A stretch of DNA of 64,000 nucleotides from DATKQJ01 sp035534295. Lineage in GTDB: Bacteria; Chloroflexota; Dormibacteria; Dormibacterales; Dormibacteraceae. The translations under genes were made by a program, and so were the position numbers. The DNA lies in contig DATLSE010000024.1 of the NCBI GenBank assembly GCA_035534295.1, positions 20,517 through 84,516 of the forward strand, in the 5' to 3' direction. The notes under the pieces are model-generated. The model saw nothing but the letters and a program-made list of their open reading frames with translations. It was not told the origin of the DNA and made no database searches. This document shows positions 38,856 through 46,494 of the stretch, piece by piece (within the stretch, counting starts at the first letter, position 1; each line of letters starts with the position of its first letter).

Positions 38856-39739
38856 ATTCTGGCGTAGGGCTCCTCACCGACTCCACGGCCGACCTTCCAA
38901 GCCACCTCGCCGAGGCCCTCGGCATCGCCGTCGTGCCCCTCACCGTGACTCTGGACGGACAAAGCTATCTGGATGGAGTGGACCTGACCGCGGCCGACTT
39001 CTACCTCCGCCTGCGCTCGAGCTCGGGGGTGGCCACCACCTCGCAGCCGTCTCCGGCCCGCTTCGCCGAGGCCTACGAGCGTCTCCTGGAGCACCATTCC
39101 GAGGTCGTATCGCTGCACCTCTCCTCGCGCCTGAGCGGTACCTTCGCCGCCGCCCAGCAGGGCGCGGAGATGGTTGGCTCAAATCGGGTGATGGTGGTCG
39201 ACAGCGCCCAGGTCTCCATGCCCCTGGCGCTGCTGGTGCTGGCCGCCCAGCGCCTGGCCCAGGAGGGATTGGACGCGCCTCAGATCCTGCAGCGGCTGGC
39301 CCCCGTACGTGCCGCCGTGCACGTCTACTTCATGGTCGCCACCCTTCAGCACCTGCTCCGCGGAGGTCGCATCGGGCGCGCCACCGCTCTTCTGGGAGGG
39401 GTGCTACAAGTCCGTCCCCTGCTCACCATCGAGGAGGGGGTGGTGGCCCCACTGGAGCGGGTGCGCACGTCCGAGCGTGCGCTGAGCCGCCTGGGAGAGC
39501 TGGCCCGCGCTGCCTTCCCCGACCGCCCGCTCTGCGCCATCATCGGGCAGGCCGACGCCGAGGAGGCGGCCGAGCGCCTGATGCGGGAGCTCGATCCCAG
39601 CCCTGAGAGTCTGATCGTTCTCCCCCTGGGGCCGGTGGTCGGCGCTCATGCCGGGCCCGGGACGGCGGGGCTCGGGTTCTATCCCGCCGACTTGCTGCCG
39701 TTGGGGCTCGGCCACGTGGGCCTCGCCAGCCGCGCCTGA
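38852..39739 (+). CDS. DegV-family fatty-acid-binding protein
   Basis: DegV (FakB-type) proteins bind a fatty acid for phosphorylation by FakA kinase. The 295 residues show LLTDSTADLPSHLAEALGI, SYLDGVDLTAADFY, TSQPSPARFAEAYERL, HLSSRLSGTFAAAQQGA and RGGRIGRATALLGGVLQVRPLL, all family blocks. A FakA partner is not in the window. The start TTG 38852 overlaps the upstream stop. Confidence 0.92.
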   Translation: MNSGVGLLTDSTADLPSHLAEALGIAVVPLTVTLDGQSYLDGVDLTAADFYLRLRSSSGVATTSQPSPARFAEAYERLLEHHSEVVSLHLSSRLSGTFAAAQQGAEMVGSNRVMVVDSAQVSMPLALLVLAAQRLAQEGLDAPQILQRLAPVRAAVHVYFMVATLQHLLRGGRIGRATALLGGVLQVRPLLTIEEGVVAPLERVRTSERALSRLGELARAAFPDRPLCAIIGQADAEEAAERLMRELDPSPESLIVLPLGPVVGAHAGPGTAGLGFYPADLLPLGLGHVGLASRA

Positions 39740-39786
39740 GGCGGCGCCGGGCTCCCCCTCCCGTACCGGCGCTCAGGGACGATCGC

Positions 39787-40767
39787 TTACGCGGGGCGCC
39801 GCCACCTCACACGCCCACTGTCTACGACCTTGTCCAGCCGGCCCTCATGGGCGAGGGACTGGAGGTGAGCCAGACCCTCCTGCAGCGCCAATCGCATCGA
39901 ATGCAGGTCGCGGCGACCCCATACCTCCAGGGCGACCTCCCAGCCGCTCCGCCCATCGGCGGCGATGGCGCAGATCTGCTCCTTGCGTCGCCGGTGGTGA
40001 GCCGCCAGCTGGCGCACCCGGGGGCGCGCGTCCGTGAAGGGCTCGCCGTGCGAGGGGAGAATCAGTCGCGGACCGAGATCAACCATGGCCCGCAGCCCGC
40101 GCAGGTAGTCGTCGAGCGGGTCGGGCGTGCTCTGGGGGTGGAGACCGATGTTGGGGCTCTCGTCGGGTAGCAGGTGGTCACCGGAGAAGAGGATCCCGGA
40201 GTCAGCGTCGTAAAGACAGATGTGACCAGGCGAATGGCCGGGGGTCCAGAGCACCCGGAGCCGGCGCCCTCCCATCAGCACCTGCTCTTCGCCGTCCAGT
40301 TGCAGGGTGGGTTCGGCGGGGCTGACGAACTGGCGTAGACCGAGTGATGTCTCCTTCATCGCCTCCGCCTCCGCCTCCGGCACTCCGTGCACGACCAGAT
40401 ATTCCAAGACCTCATGGAGTAGGCCGCCCACCTCCCGATAGCGCACCAGGACCATCGGCACCTCGAGCCGGTGAAGGTACAGCTCGGCCCCGTCCTCACC
40501 CACCAGCTCACCCGCGCCGCCGTAGTGATCAGGGTGGATGTGGGTCACCACCAGACGCCCGATCCTGGCCTCACGGCCGCCCAGCTCGCGCACGGCGGCG
40601 CGCACCTGCGCCAGCGACTCCGGTGTCTTGAGTCCACAGTCGATGAGGTCGACCACGGGGCCGTCGGCGAACAGATAGCAGTGCACCGAGCCCAGCTCAC
40701 TCCAGGGCATGTGCAGGCTTAGGCGCCAGACGGAGTCGGCGACCTGGCGCAGATTGGGCATGGTCAT
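39787..40767 (-). CDS. metallo-beta-lactamase-fold hydrolase with C-terminal winged helix
   Basis: The zinc hydrolase motif is THIHPDHYGGAGEL at about 75, with WTPGHSPGHICLYD, FSGDHLL and LPSHGEPF giving the remaining ligands. The C-terminal ~80 residues (RRKEQICAI to RVRWRR) form the helical/winged domain seen in LACTB2-like and glyoxalase-II-like proteins. The substrate is unknown; thioester or nucleic-acid hydrolysis are both precedented. ATG 40767 has no SD but a TTATAC seven bases before it. It is divergent from the SCP2 gene. Confidence 0.88.
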   Translation of the reverse strand: MTMPNLRQVADSVWRLSLHMPWSELGSVHCYLFADGPVVDLIDCGLKTPESLAQVRAAVRELGGREARIGRLVVTHIHPDHYGGAGELVGEDGAELYLHRLEVPMVLVRYREVGGLLHEVLEYLVVHGVPEAEAEAMKETSLGLRQFVSPAEPTLQLDGEEQVLMGGRRLRVLWTPGHSPGHICLYDADSGILFSGDHLLPDESPNIGLHPQSTPDPLDDYLRGLRAMVDLGPRLILPSHGEPFTDARPRVRQLAAHHRRRKEQICAIAADGRSGWEVALEVWGRRDLHSMRLALQEGLAHLQSLAHEGRLDKVVDSGRVRWRRPA

Positions 40768-40774
40768 GGCTGGC

Positions 40775-40781
40775 GTATAAG
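40775..40781. promoter_or_regulatory. overlapping divergent -10 elements
   Basis: GTATAAG reads TATAAG on the plus strand (toward SCP2, leader of about 40 nt with GGAGG) and TTATAC on the minus strand (7 nt before ATG 40767, leaderless). The two promoters share the same bases and cannot both be occupied at once. Confidence 0.5.
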
Positions 40782-40801
40782 ATGACGGACAGGGAGGCCG
40801 C

Positions 40802-40817
40802 AGGAACGGCCGTTCCT
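40802..40817. promoter_or_regulatory. perfect 16-bp palindrome, probable operator
   Basis: AGGAACGGCCGTTCCT is a perfect dyad. It sits at about -35 to -50 of the leaderless hydrolase promoter and inside the 5' leader of the SCP2 gene, so one bound regulator could affect both. The regulator is unknown. Confidence 0.55.
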
Positions 40818-40830
40818 TGTGGAGGATCCG

Positions 40831-41169
40831 ATGAGCGAAGCTTTAACGCCCGAGCAGGTTTTCGCCCAGATGCCGAGCTACCTCGACCCGGCCAAGGCCG
40901 CGGACCTGGACGCCACCATCCAGTTCGAACTCACGGGCGAGGGCGGAGGGAGTTGGTATGTCCGGATCGCCGACCGCCAGGCAACCTCATCGGCCGGGCA
41001 GGCGGAGAATCCGAGGCTGACGGTAACCGCCGGTGCCGGCGACGCGATCAAGATCCTGACCGGCCAGATGGAGGCGACCGCCGCCTTCATGACCGGCAAG
41101 CTCAAGGTCAAGGGCGACATGGGCCTGGCCATCCGCCTGCAGTCGCTCTTCCGGCGCCCCGCCGACTGA
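40831..41169 (+). CDS. SCP2 sterol-transfer-domain protein
   Basis: The 112-residue single SCP2 domain contains IQFELTGEGGGSWYVRIAD, LTVTAGAGDAIKILTGQM and the C-terminal GKLKVKGDMGLAIRLQSLF. SCP2 proteins hold hydrophobic ligands such as fatty acyl chains in a tunnel. ATG 40831 follows GGAGG at seven bases; the open frame extends 12 bases farther to a GTG. It is divergent from the MBL-fold hydrolase and shares a dyad with it. Confidence 0.9.
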   Translation: MSEALTPEQVFAQMPSYLDPAKAADLDATIQFELTGEGGGSWYVRIADRQATSSAGQAENPRLTVTAGAGDAIKILTGQMEATAAFMTGKLKVKGDMGLAIRLQSLFRRPAD

Positions 41170-41182
41170 TCCGCGACTCGGC

Positions 41183-41797
41183 TCAATAGCTGAACCGCCA
41201 GCTGCCCAGCCGGGACCCCATCGCCTGGTCCAGATCAAGGTTGCCCTGTCCAGAGCGGAGATCGAGCAGAACCACGTGGTGTGGCGTGCGAGCCAGGCGC
41301 ACGGTGCGCGGGCCGCTCGCCACATCCGCCTCGAGGGCGTTGCCCCACGTGATCGGACTCAGGCTCCAGCCCGGCCCCAGGTTGGTCGCGGTCCACTGGC
41401 TCAGGCTGGTGGCCCCGCCCAGCTCGTAGGTGCCGATGATCATGAAGCCGAACAGCCCCTGGTCGGCGCCCGCGCGGGGGCTGGGAGCGTCGACCACGAT
41501 GTCGAAGGTGGTGTCCGCGCCCACCGGCGCCGTGCTCGGCTGGACGCGCTCGATGTACTTCCAAGTCGCCGGATAGCAGAACCCCCATCCCATCTGCTCG
41601 TCCTGCAGCCCGTGATCGCTCCCTGGACAGGAGAGGTTGCCGGCCGCGCTGGCGACCGAGGGCTGGGGACCGGGGCGGGCGGGGCCGGAGACCCCGCAGG
41701 CGCAGAGCCAGAGCAGTGCACCCAGCGCCACCAGACGGAACCGGGCGGCGGGGGGAGCAGGTCTTAACGAAAGCGGAACATACCCGGCCGGACTCAC
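41183..41797 (-). CDS. predicted lipoprotein of unknown function
   Basis: The N-terminus has basic residues, a hydrophobic core (RLVALGALLWLCAC-G) and a lipobox-like Cys at about 34, so the protein is probably exported and lipid-anchored. The remaining ~170 residues contain WGFCYPATWKYIERV and FGFMIIGTYELGG, a pattern resembling PsbP/LpqN-like stress-associated lipoproteins, but I do not recognise the family with confidence. It converges on the SCP2 gene, with 13 bp between the stops. Confidence 0.7.
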   Translation of the reverse strand: MSPAGYVPLSLRPAPPAARFRLVALGALLWLCACGVSGPARPGPQPSVASAAGNLSCPGSDHGLQDEQMGWGFCYPATWKYIERVQPSTAPVGADTTFDIVVDAPSPRAGADQGLFGFMIIGTYELGGATSLSQWTATNLGPGWSLSPITWGNALEADVASGPRTVRLARTPHHVVLLDLRSGQGNLDLDQAMGSRLGSWRFSY

Positions 41798-41823
41798 GTT
41801 TCAGGCCTCGATGGAGGTGCCAA

Positions 41824-42219
41824 TTGAACCAGCCCGACCGCAACCAAGATGACCAGGAGCAGGAGCTTCACGCCAACCTGCGCGCCCTGAGTGCGCTGGA
41901 GGAATCCTTCGAGACCGATTCCGGCCTCAATCGACCCATATCCGAATCCACCGGCGACATCCTGGGACACGACTATGAGGACACCGACTTCGCCCAGGTC
42001 CTGAGTGACCGCGAGGTCAGCGGCACCCTGGTCGGCCTTTTGGCGGGCAACCGCGAGCAGGTCGAACACGCCCTACAGCGCCTGGCCCAGGGCGAATACG
42101 GGATCTGCGAGGAGTGCGGCACCCAGATTCCCCAGGAGCGCCTCCACTTCTTCCCCGCCGCCACGCGCTGTGTCGCCTGCCAGGCCGACCATGACCGCCT
42201 CAACCGACGATCGGCCTAG
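41824..42219 (+). CDS. TraR/DksA-family zinc-finger protein
   Basis: The 131 residues include an N-terminal helical region and the C4 zinc finger CEECGTQIPQERLHFFPA-TRCVAC at the C-terminus. Family members bind the RNA polymerase secondary channel, often with ppGpp. The coiled-coil tip motif DxxDxA of DksA is not obvious, so direct DksA-like function is not certain. TTG 41824 is chosen because GGAGG lies six bases before it. Confidence 0.87.
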   Translation: MNQPDRNQDDQEQELHANLRALSALEESFETDSGLNRPISESTGDILGHDYEDTDFAQVLSDREVSGTLVGLLAGNREQVEHALQRLAQGEYGICEECGTQIPQERLHFFPAATRCVACQADHDRLNRRSA

Positions 42220-42232
42220 GCCAGGCATGGGA

Positions 42233-42261
42233 GCTGCCGCCCCGGTCGTCGCGGCGGCAGC
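42233..42261. terminator. GC hairpin between convergent dksA-like gene and aroC
   Basis: GCTGCCGCC (42233-42241) and GGCGGCAGC (42253-42261) form a 9-bp stem with an 11-nt loop in the gap between two convergent genes. There is no U-run, so termination efficiency is uncertain. Confidence 0.5.
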
Positions 42262-42263
42262 GC

Positions 42264-43421
42264 TCAGCGCGCGGCCACCTGGGCCTGGTAGCCGCGCCAG
42301 TTACGTTCGATCTCGATCATGGAGTCGCCCCCGAACTTCTCAAGGAAGGCATCGGCCAGGGTCAGCGCGACCATGGCCTCGGCGATAACGCCGGCAGCCG
42401 GCACGACGCAGACGTCGCTGCGCTCGTAGTGGGCCTGGACCTTGGCCTTGGTCGCCAGGTCGACCGATTGCATGGGCTTCTTCATGGTCGAGATGGGCTT
42501 GATGGCCACGCGCATATCGACCGGCTCGCCGTTGGTCGTACCCCCGGTGAGGCCCCCGGCCCGGTTGGTCAGGTGACGGAAGCGGCCGGCCTCGTACTCG
42601 ATCTGGTCATGGAATTCCGATCCCGGCCGGGCTGAGCCCTCAAATCCTGCGCCGAACTCAACCCCCTTGATGGCATTGATCGACATCACGGCCATGGCCA
42701 GGCGCCCGTCCAGCTTGCGATCCCAGTGCACATGGCTCCCCAGCCCCACCGGAAGGCCGGATGCGATGACCCGGAAGGTGCCCCCCAGGGTGTCACCGCG
42801 ATCGCCGGCGGCGTCGATCGCAGCCACCATGCGTTGACTCGCCTCGGGCTGCGGACAGCGCACCGGAGAGGCTGCGATCTCCTCCTCGCTGACGAGATCG
42901 ACGTCGATTCCGTCGTATCCCACGTCCTCGCTGCCGATGGATTGGGTGAAGCTGAAGATGCGCACCCCGAACTGGGCCAGCAGCCTCCGCGCCACCCCGC
43001 CTGCGGCCACCCGCGCGGTGGTTTCGCGGGCGCTCGAGCGCTCGAGCACGTTGCGGATGTCGCTGTGCGCGTACTTGAGCGCGCCCGCCAGATCGGCGTG
43101 GCCCGGGCGCAGCTGGGTAATCGGCTTGGGCGCGAAGCCCTCGCGCTCCGGGGTCATCTCCGCCGTCCAATTGGCGTAGTCCCGATTTTCGATCACCATC
43201 GCCAGCGGACTCCCCAGCGTCAATCCGCCGCGCACGCCACCCACGATGCGGGCCCGATCGGTCTCGATCTGCTGCCGGCCTCCTCTTCCATGCCCGCCCT
43301 GGCGCCGGGCGAGATCGGCGCGCAGGTCCTCGGACACCAATTCGAGGCCCGCGGGCAACCCCTCCATGATCACCGTCAGTTGGGGGCCGTGTGACTCCCC
43401 GGCCGTAAACCAACGCAGCAC
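42264..43421 (-). CDS. aroC: chorismate synthase
   Basis: This last enzyme of the shikimate pathway uses reduced FMN to form chorismate. Signatures are LRWFTAGESHGP at the start, RQGGHGRGGRQQIETD, HADLAGALKY, SSARETTARVAAGG and GGTTNGEPVDMRVAIKP. The open frame extends to an ATG at 43433, but the family start VLRWFTAGESHG corresponds to GTG 43421, exactly 7 nt after a TATGAT. This gives 385 residues. It supplies chorismate for the trp operon. Confidence 0.96.
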   Translation of the reverse strand: MLRWFTAGESHGPQLTVIMEGLPAGLELVSEDLRADLARRQGGHGRGGRQQIETDRARIVGGVRGGLTLGSPLAMVIENRDYANWTAEMTPEREGFAPKPITQLRPGHADLAGALKYAHSDIRNVLERSSARETTARVAAGGVARRLLAQFGVRIFSFTQSIGSEDVGYDGIDVDLVSEEEIAASPVRCPQPEASQRMVAAIDAAGDRGDTLGGTFRVIASGLPVGLGSHVHWDRKLDGRLAMAVMSINAIKGVEFGAGFEGSARPGSEFHDQIEYEAGRFRHLTNRAGGLTGGTTNGEPVDMRVAIKPISTMKKPMQSVDLATKAKVQAHYERSDVCVVPAAGVIAEAMVALTLADAFLEKFGGDSMIEIERNWRGYQAQVAAR

Positions 43422-43428
43422 GCCCCCG

Positions 43429-43434
43429 ATCATA
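43429..43434 (-). promoter_or_regulatory. putative -10 for leaderless aroC mRNA
   Basis: TATGAT is 7 nt before GTG 43421; there is no Shine-Dalgarno. It overlaps the longer in-frame ATG at 43433, which argues against that ATG as the start. Confidence 0.55.
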
Positions 43435-43466
43435 GTCAGTGTGGGGACCTGGCTTCCCAGCCTGGC

Positions 43467-44035
43467 TCAGCTCGTCAAGACGGCGCGGGCGGGCGCGCCG
43501 TCCGCGCCCGGGATTCGCAGCGGCAGGCAGGCGAGCTGGTAGAAGCCGGGCGCGACCCCGCGCAGATCGAGCTCTTCAACGATCACCACCCCCGCACCGA
43601 GCAGAAGGCGGTGCACCGCCAGCCCGCCGTCGGCGGCGGATTCGATCGAGGGTCCGTCGATGCCGACCAGAATCACGCCCGCGGCGATGAGAAACCGGGC
43701 CAGCTCCTTGCCCACGCAGGTGTAGTTCGGACCGGCCGGGAGATCAGCGCGATCGGAGTTCGGCGTCCGCAGGAGCAGCCGCGGGGAGCTGATCGGGCCC
43801 AGATCGGCGCTGGTCAGCTCGTTCCCGCCCGCCGCCACGTGAATCACCTGGCAGGGACCGACCAGAGGTGGGCGGGCGCGTCCACGTGGGTCCCGGTGTG
43901 CGTGCCCAAACCGATGCGCGAGACCGCCGCCGGATCCCCCTTGGCCAGGGATTGGACCAGTTCGGACTCGAACTCGGGGTCGCCCGGCCAGATCCGCATG
44001 CCCGGCTTTAGAGGCCGGCTCACGTCGATGATCAT
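43467..44035 (-). pseudogene. cyclase-family protein (KynB-like), split by frameshift
   Basis: The first part (44035-43844, 63 residues) has MIIDVSRPLKPGMRIWPGDP and the metal motif HTGTHVDAPAH and ends at a TGA. The second part (43847-43467, 126 residues) continues with VIHVAAGGNELTSADLG, IDGPSIESA, VEELDLRGVAPGFYQL and PGADGAPARAVL. Together they cover most of a kynurenine-formamidase/cyclase protein, with about 15-20 residues of the usual linker missing at the junction. The pieces overlap as GTGA, so coupled expression as two subunits is formally possible, but a deletion with frameshift is the simpler reading. Confidence 0.75.
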
Positions 44036-44101
44036 GGCCGCCCGATGTTACCCCGCCGACGTCGTCATCCCCCAGCGTCCTCGCGCCGACCCGGACTACA
44101 C

Positions 44102-44115
44102 TAATACGGACGTAT
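44102..44115 (+). promoter_or_regulatory. tetR -10 and palindromic operator at the start codon
   Basis: TAATAC (44102-44107) lies 6 nt before ATG 44114. The overlapping 12-bp dyad ATACG-GA-CGTAT (44104-44115) spans the start site, suited to autorepression by the TetR protein it precedes. Confidence 0.5.
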
Positions 44116-44734
44116 GAACGACCCCCTAGCGAGCCCCGAGCCGGGTCCCAGCGCCCGTCAGCAGATCGTTCTCGCGGCGGCCGAGGCCCTGCTCGAAAAG
44201 GGCTACGCGGGGACCACTGTGCGCTCCATCGCCGCCCACGCCGGAGTGGCGGTGGGCAACCTTCAGTACTACTTCCCGACCAAGGCCGAGCTTTTGGTCG
44301 AGGCCTGGCGGCACCTGACCCAGGAGTCGGTCGATCAGCTCCGCGCCGCCTTAAACCAGCTCGACGATCCGCTCGAGGTATTGGAGGCCGGCCTGGTCTC
44401 GATCTGGGGTGCGCTGCGCCAGCTCGGTGACGTCCAGCTGGCGGCGTTCGACCTTCTGGTCCAGGCTCCGCGGGGCGAGCGCCTGCAGGCCTACCTGCCC
44501 GAGCTCTTCACCCGTTATCGCGAGGTGATCGATGAGCAACTGGATCGACTTGAGTCCGGAGGGCGCGCCCGGCTCCTGGTGCCGCGCGAGGTCCTGGTGC
44601 CATTGGTGCTCAACACCGTGCTCGGCTTCGGCCTCTATTACGTGGTCACCCGTGACGATGAGTCCTGCCTGCGCGCCCTGACCGCCTTTCGCCAGCTGGC
44701 GCTGACCGTGATCGAACCGGCCCTGGTCGGATGA
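44114..44734 (+). CDS. TetR-family transcriptional regulator
   Basis: The N-terminal HTH is seen in ARQQIVLAAAEALLEKGY, TTVRSIAAHAGVAVGNLQYYFPTKAELL. The C-terminal ~140 residues form a helical ligand and dimer domain. It resembles the BetI/AcrR-type group with a long C-domain. The 3' end overlaps the next gene by 4 bp, so it probably controls the isoprenoid operon of which it is the first gene. No SD precedes the ATG; the mRNA appears leaderless. Confidence 0.92.
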   Translation: MNDPLASPEPGPSARQQIVLAAAEALLEKGYAGTTVRSIAAHAGVAVGNLQYYFPTKAELLVEAWRHLTQESVDQLRAALNQLDDPLEVLEAGLVSIWGALRQLGDVQLAAFDLLVQAPRGERLQAYLPELFTRYREVIDEQLDRLESGGRARLLVPREVLVPLVLNTVLGFGLYYVVTRDDESCLRALTAFRQLALTVIEPALVG

Positions 44735-45099
44735 GCGAGCAGCTCGACGTCCTGGAGGAGGATCTGAGCAACCTGGAGCACCTGTGGGATCAGGGTCTGG
44801 GGGAGGCGTTCAACTTCTACCGCGCGCACTCCGAACCGACCCTGGCCCTGGCCGCAGCGCTGGTCGAGGCGGGCTGCCGGCTCCAGGGCCTGGGCCAGGC
44901 CGCAGCCGACGCGGGCGAGCTTTTACTGGGCGACCTCTGCCTGGCTCGGGCCTCGCGCCTGCTGGCCGAAGGCTCCGATCTGGAGCGGCAGATATCCTTC
45001 GCCACCGTGGTGGAGACGGTCTCGGCCGCGGCTGCGTCCGAACTCCCCTCGCCCTCGCTGCGCGCCCTCCTTACGGTCGCGATCGGAACCCACCCGTGA
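44731..45099 (+). CDS. small helical protein, possible polyprenyl-synthase accessory subunit
   Basis: This all-helical protein of 122 residues has no recognised motif of its own. Its segment GDLCLARASRLLAE (about 67-80) lines up with GDYYFAKATRVIAE of the synthase encoded immediately downstream, and the preceding Ala/Leu helix also resembles it; the DDxxD motifs are absent. This is reminiscent of the small non-catalytic subunits of heterodimeric hexa/heptaprenyl synthases (HexA, HepS). It overlaps both neighbours by 4 bp, supporting a shared function. Confidence 0.55.
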   Translation: MSEQLDVLEEDLSNLEHLWDQGLGEAFNFYRAHSEPTLALAAALVEAGCRLQGLGQAAADAGELLLGDLCLARASRLLAEGSDLERQISFATVVETVSAAAASELPSPSLRALLTVAIGTHP

Positions 45100-46478
45100 T
45101 TTGCGGACGTCGGCTCCAGATTGAGAGTCGAGCCCAGACCGAGTTCGTCGACGTGACCGCCTCGCTCCAGGCCGAGGTCGCGGCCAGCGGACTGATCGAG
45201 GGCCGCGTCTTTATCGCCTCCCTCCACACCACCTTCGGGCTGGCCGTGAACGAGAACGAGCCCCTGCTCCTGAGCGACCTCAGCGCGGCCTTGGAACGCG
45301 TCGGCCCGAGCGGGGCCGAATACCAGCACGATGACTTCTCGCGCCGCGTCAACGTCCCCCTGCACGAGCCCGCCAACGGCCACTCCCACGTTCGTCACCT
45401 CTTTCTGCAGCCCTCGCTCACCCTGCTGGTGGAGGGCGGACGCCTGCTTCTGGGCCGCTGGCAGTCCGTGTTCGCGGTCGAACTCGACGGCCCCCGTCCA
45501 CGCGAGCTCGCGCTTCAGCTCGACGGCAACTTTGAAGTTCCCGTGCGCAGCCGTGATCGCGAACTGCTCGAGCTCGAGCTCGGGCGCCAGCTGGCGGTCG
45601 ACGCCGAGGCGGTCGAGCTGCCCATGCGGCGTCTGGTGGAGGCCGGCGGCAAACGGGTCCGTCCGGTTCTGGTCATGATCTGCTCCCGCCTGGGCTCAGC
45701 CCATGACCCCCTGCGCGCGGCTACCCTGGCCGCCGCCGTCGAGCTCATCCACGACGCCACCCTGGTTCACGACGACTACGTCGATGAGGCCTCCACCCGG
45801 CGTGGCAGGGCCACGGTCGCCGCCTCCGAAGGACCCGAGCGCGCCATTGCCGTGGGCGATTACTACTTCGCCAAGGCGACCCGCGTGATCGCAGAGCTGG
45901 GCCAGGAACGGGTCAGCTCGACCGTGGCGCGAGCCATGGAGATGATCTGCCTGAGTCAGATCGAGGATGTCCAGCTTCGGGGCCGTTACCCCGGCGACCA
46001 CTCGGGCTACCTGCGCGTGGTGCGAGGCAAGACGGCCGCGCTGATCGAGGCCGCGTGCGTCGCCGCCGCTCAACTCTCCGGCGCCAGCGAGGTGGCGGTC
46101 CGGCGTCTGGCTCGCTTCGGCGACAAGCTCGGGATCGCGTTTCAGATGGCGGATGACCTGCTCGACTACAGCTCCCAGTCGGGTAAGCCGGCAGGCCAGG
46201 ACGTGCGCCAGCGCGTGCTCTCCCTGCCCTTGATCTACGCCACCGAGGATGGCCCCATCGGGACCCGCCTGAGGCGTCTGCTCGACTCCGAGCTCGACGA
46301 CGAGGTGGTAGACGAGGTGCAGAGGTTGGTCGTTGCCTCAGGCGCCTTAGAGCGCGTCGCGGATGAGGCGCGGGAGCTCATCGAGGCCGCCCTCGAGGAG
46401 ATCGCGGAGAGCGTCTTCGACCCCATTCGATCAGACCTCACCGAGCTCGCGCGCACCGCGGTCGACCGCGCCAGCTGA
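45096..46478 (+). CDS. YjbQ domain fused to trans-polyprenyl diphosphate synthase
   Basis: Residues 1 to about 140 form a YjbQ/UPF0047 domain (FVDVTASLQAEV, SLHTTFGLAVNENEP, HEPANGHSHVRHLFL, GRLLLGRWQSVFAVELDGPR). The remaining ~320 residues are an E-type polyprenyl synthase with GGKRVRP (184-190), first Asp-rich motif DDYVD (226-230) with RRG, GKTAALIEAA and second motif DDLLD (353-357). The frame is continuous. GTG 45096 overlaps the preceding gene as GTGA. The synthase probably makes a menaquinone side chain or carrier lipid; the role of YjbQ in this fusion is unknown. Confidence 0.88.
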   Translation: MICGRRLQIESRAQTEFVDVTASLQAEVAASGLIEGRVFIASLHTTFGLAVNENEPLLLSDLSAALERVGPSGAEYQHDDFSRRVNVPLHEPANGHSHVRHLFLQPSLTLLVEGGRLLLGRWQSVFAVELDGPRPRELALQLDGNFEVPVRSRDRELLELELGRQLAVDAEAVELPMRRLVEAGGKRVRPVLVMICSRLGSAHDPLRAATLAAAVELIHDATLVHDDYVDEASTRRGRATVAASEGPERAIAVGDYYFAKATRVIAELGQERVSSTVARAMEMICLSQIEDVQLRGRYPGDHSGYLRVVRGKTAALIEAACVAAAQLSGASEVAVRRLARFGDKLGIAFQMADDLLDYSSQSGKPAGQDVRQRVLSLPLIYATEDGPIGTRLRRLLDSELDDEVVDEVQRLVVASGALERVADEARELIEAALEEIAESVFDPIRSDLTELARTAVDRAS

Positions 46479-46494
46479 CTGACCCGGTCGCCGC

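Noticed and set aside
39740..39803. GGCGGCGCC / GGCGCCGCC pair as a terminator between degV and the MBL hydrolase
   Set aside because: The arms are 46 nt apart and lie partly inside the hydrolase gene, so a stable terminator is unlikely.
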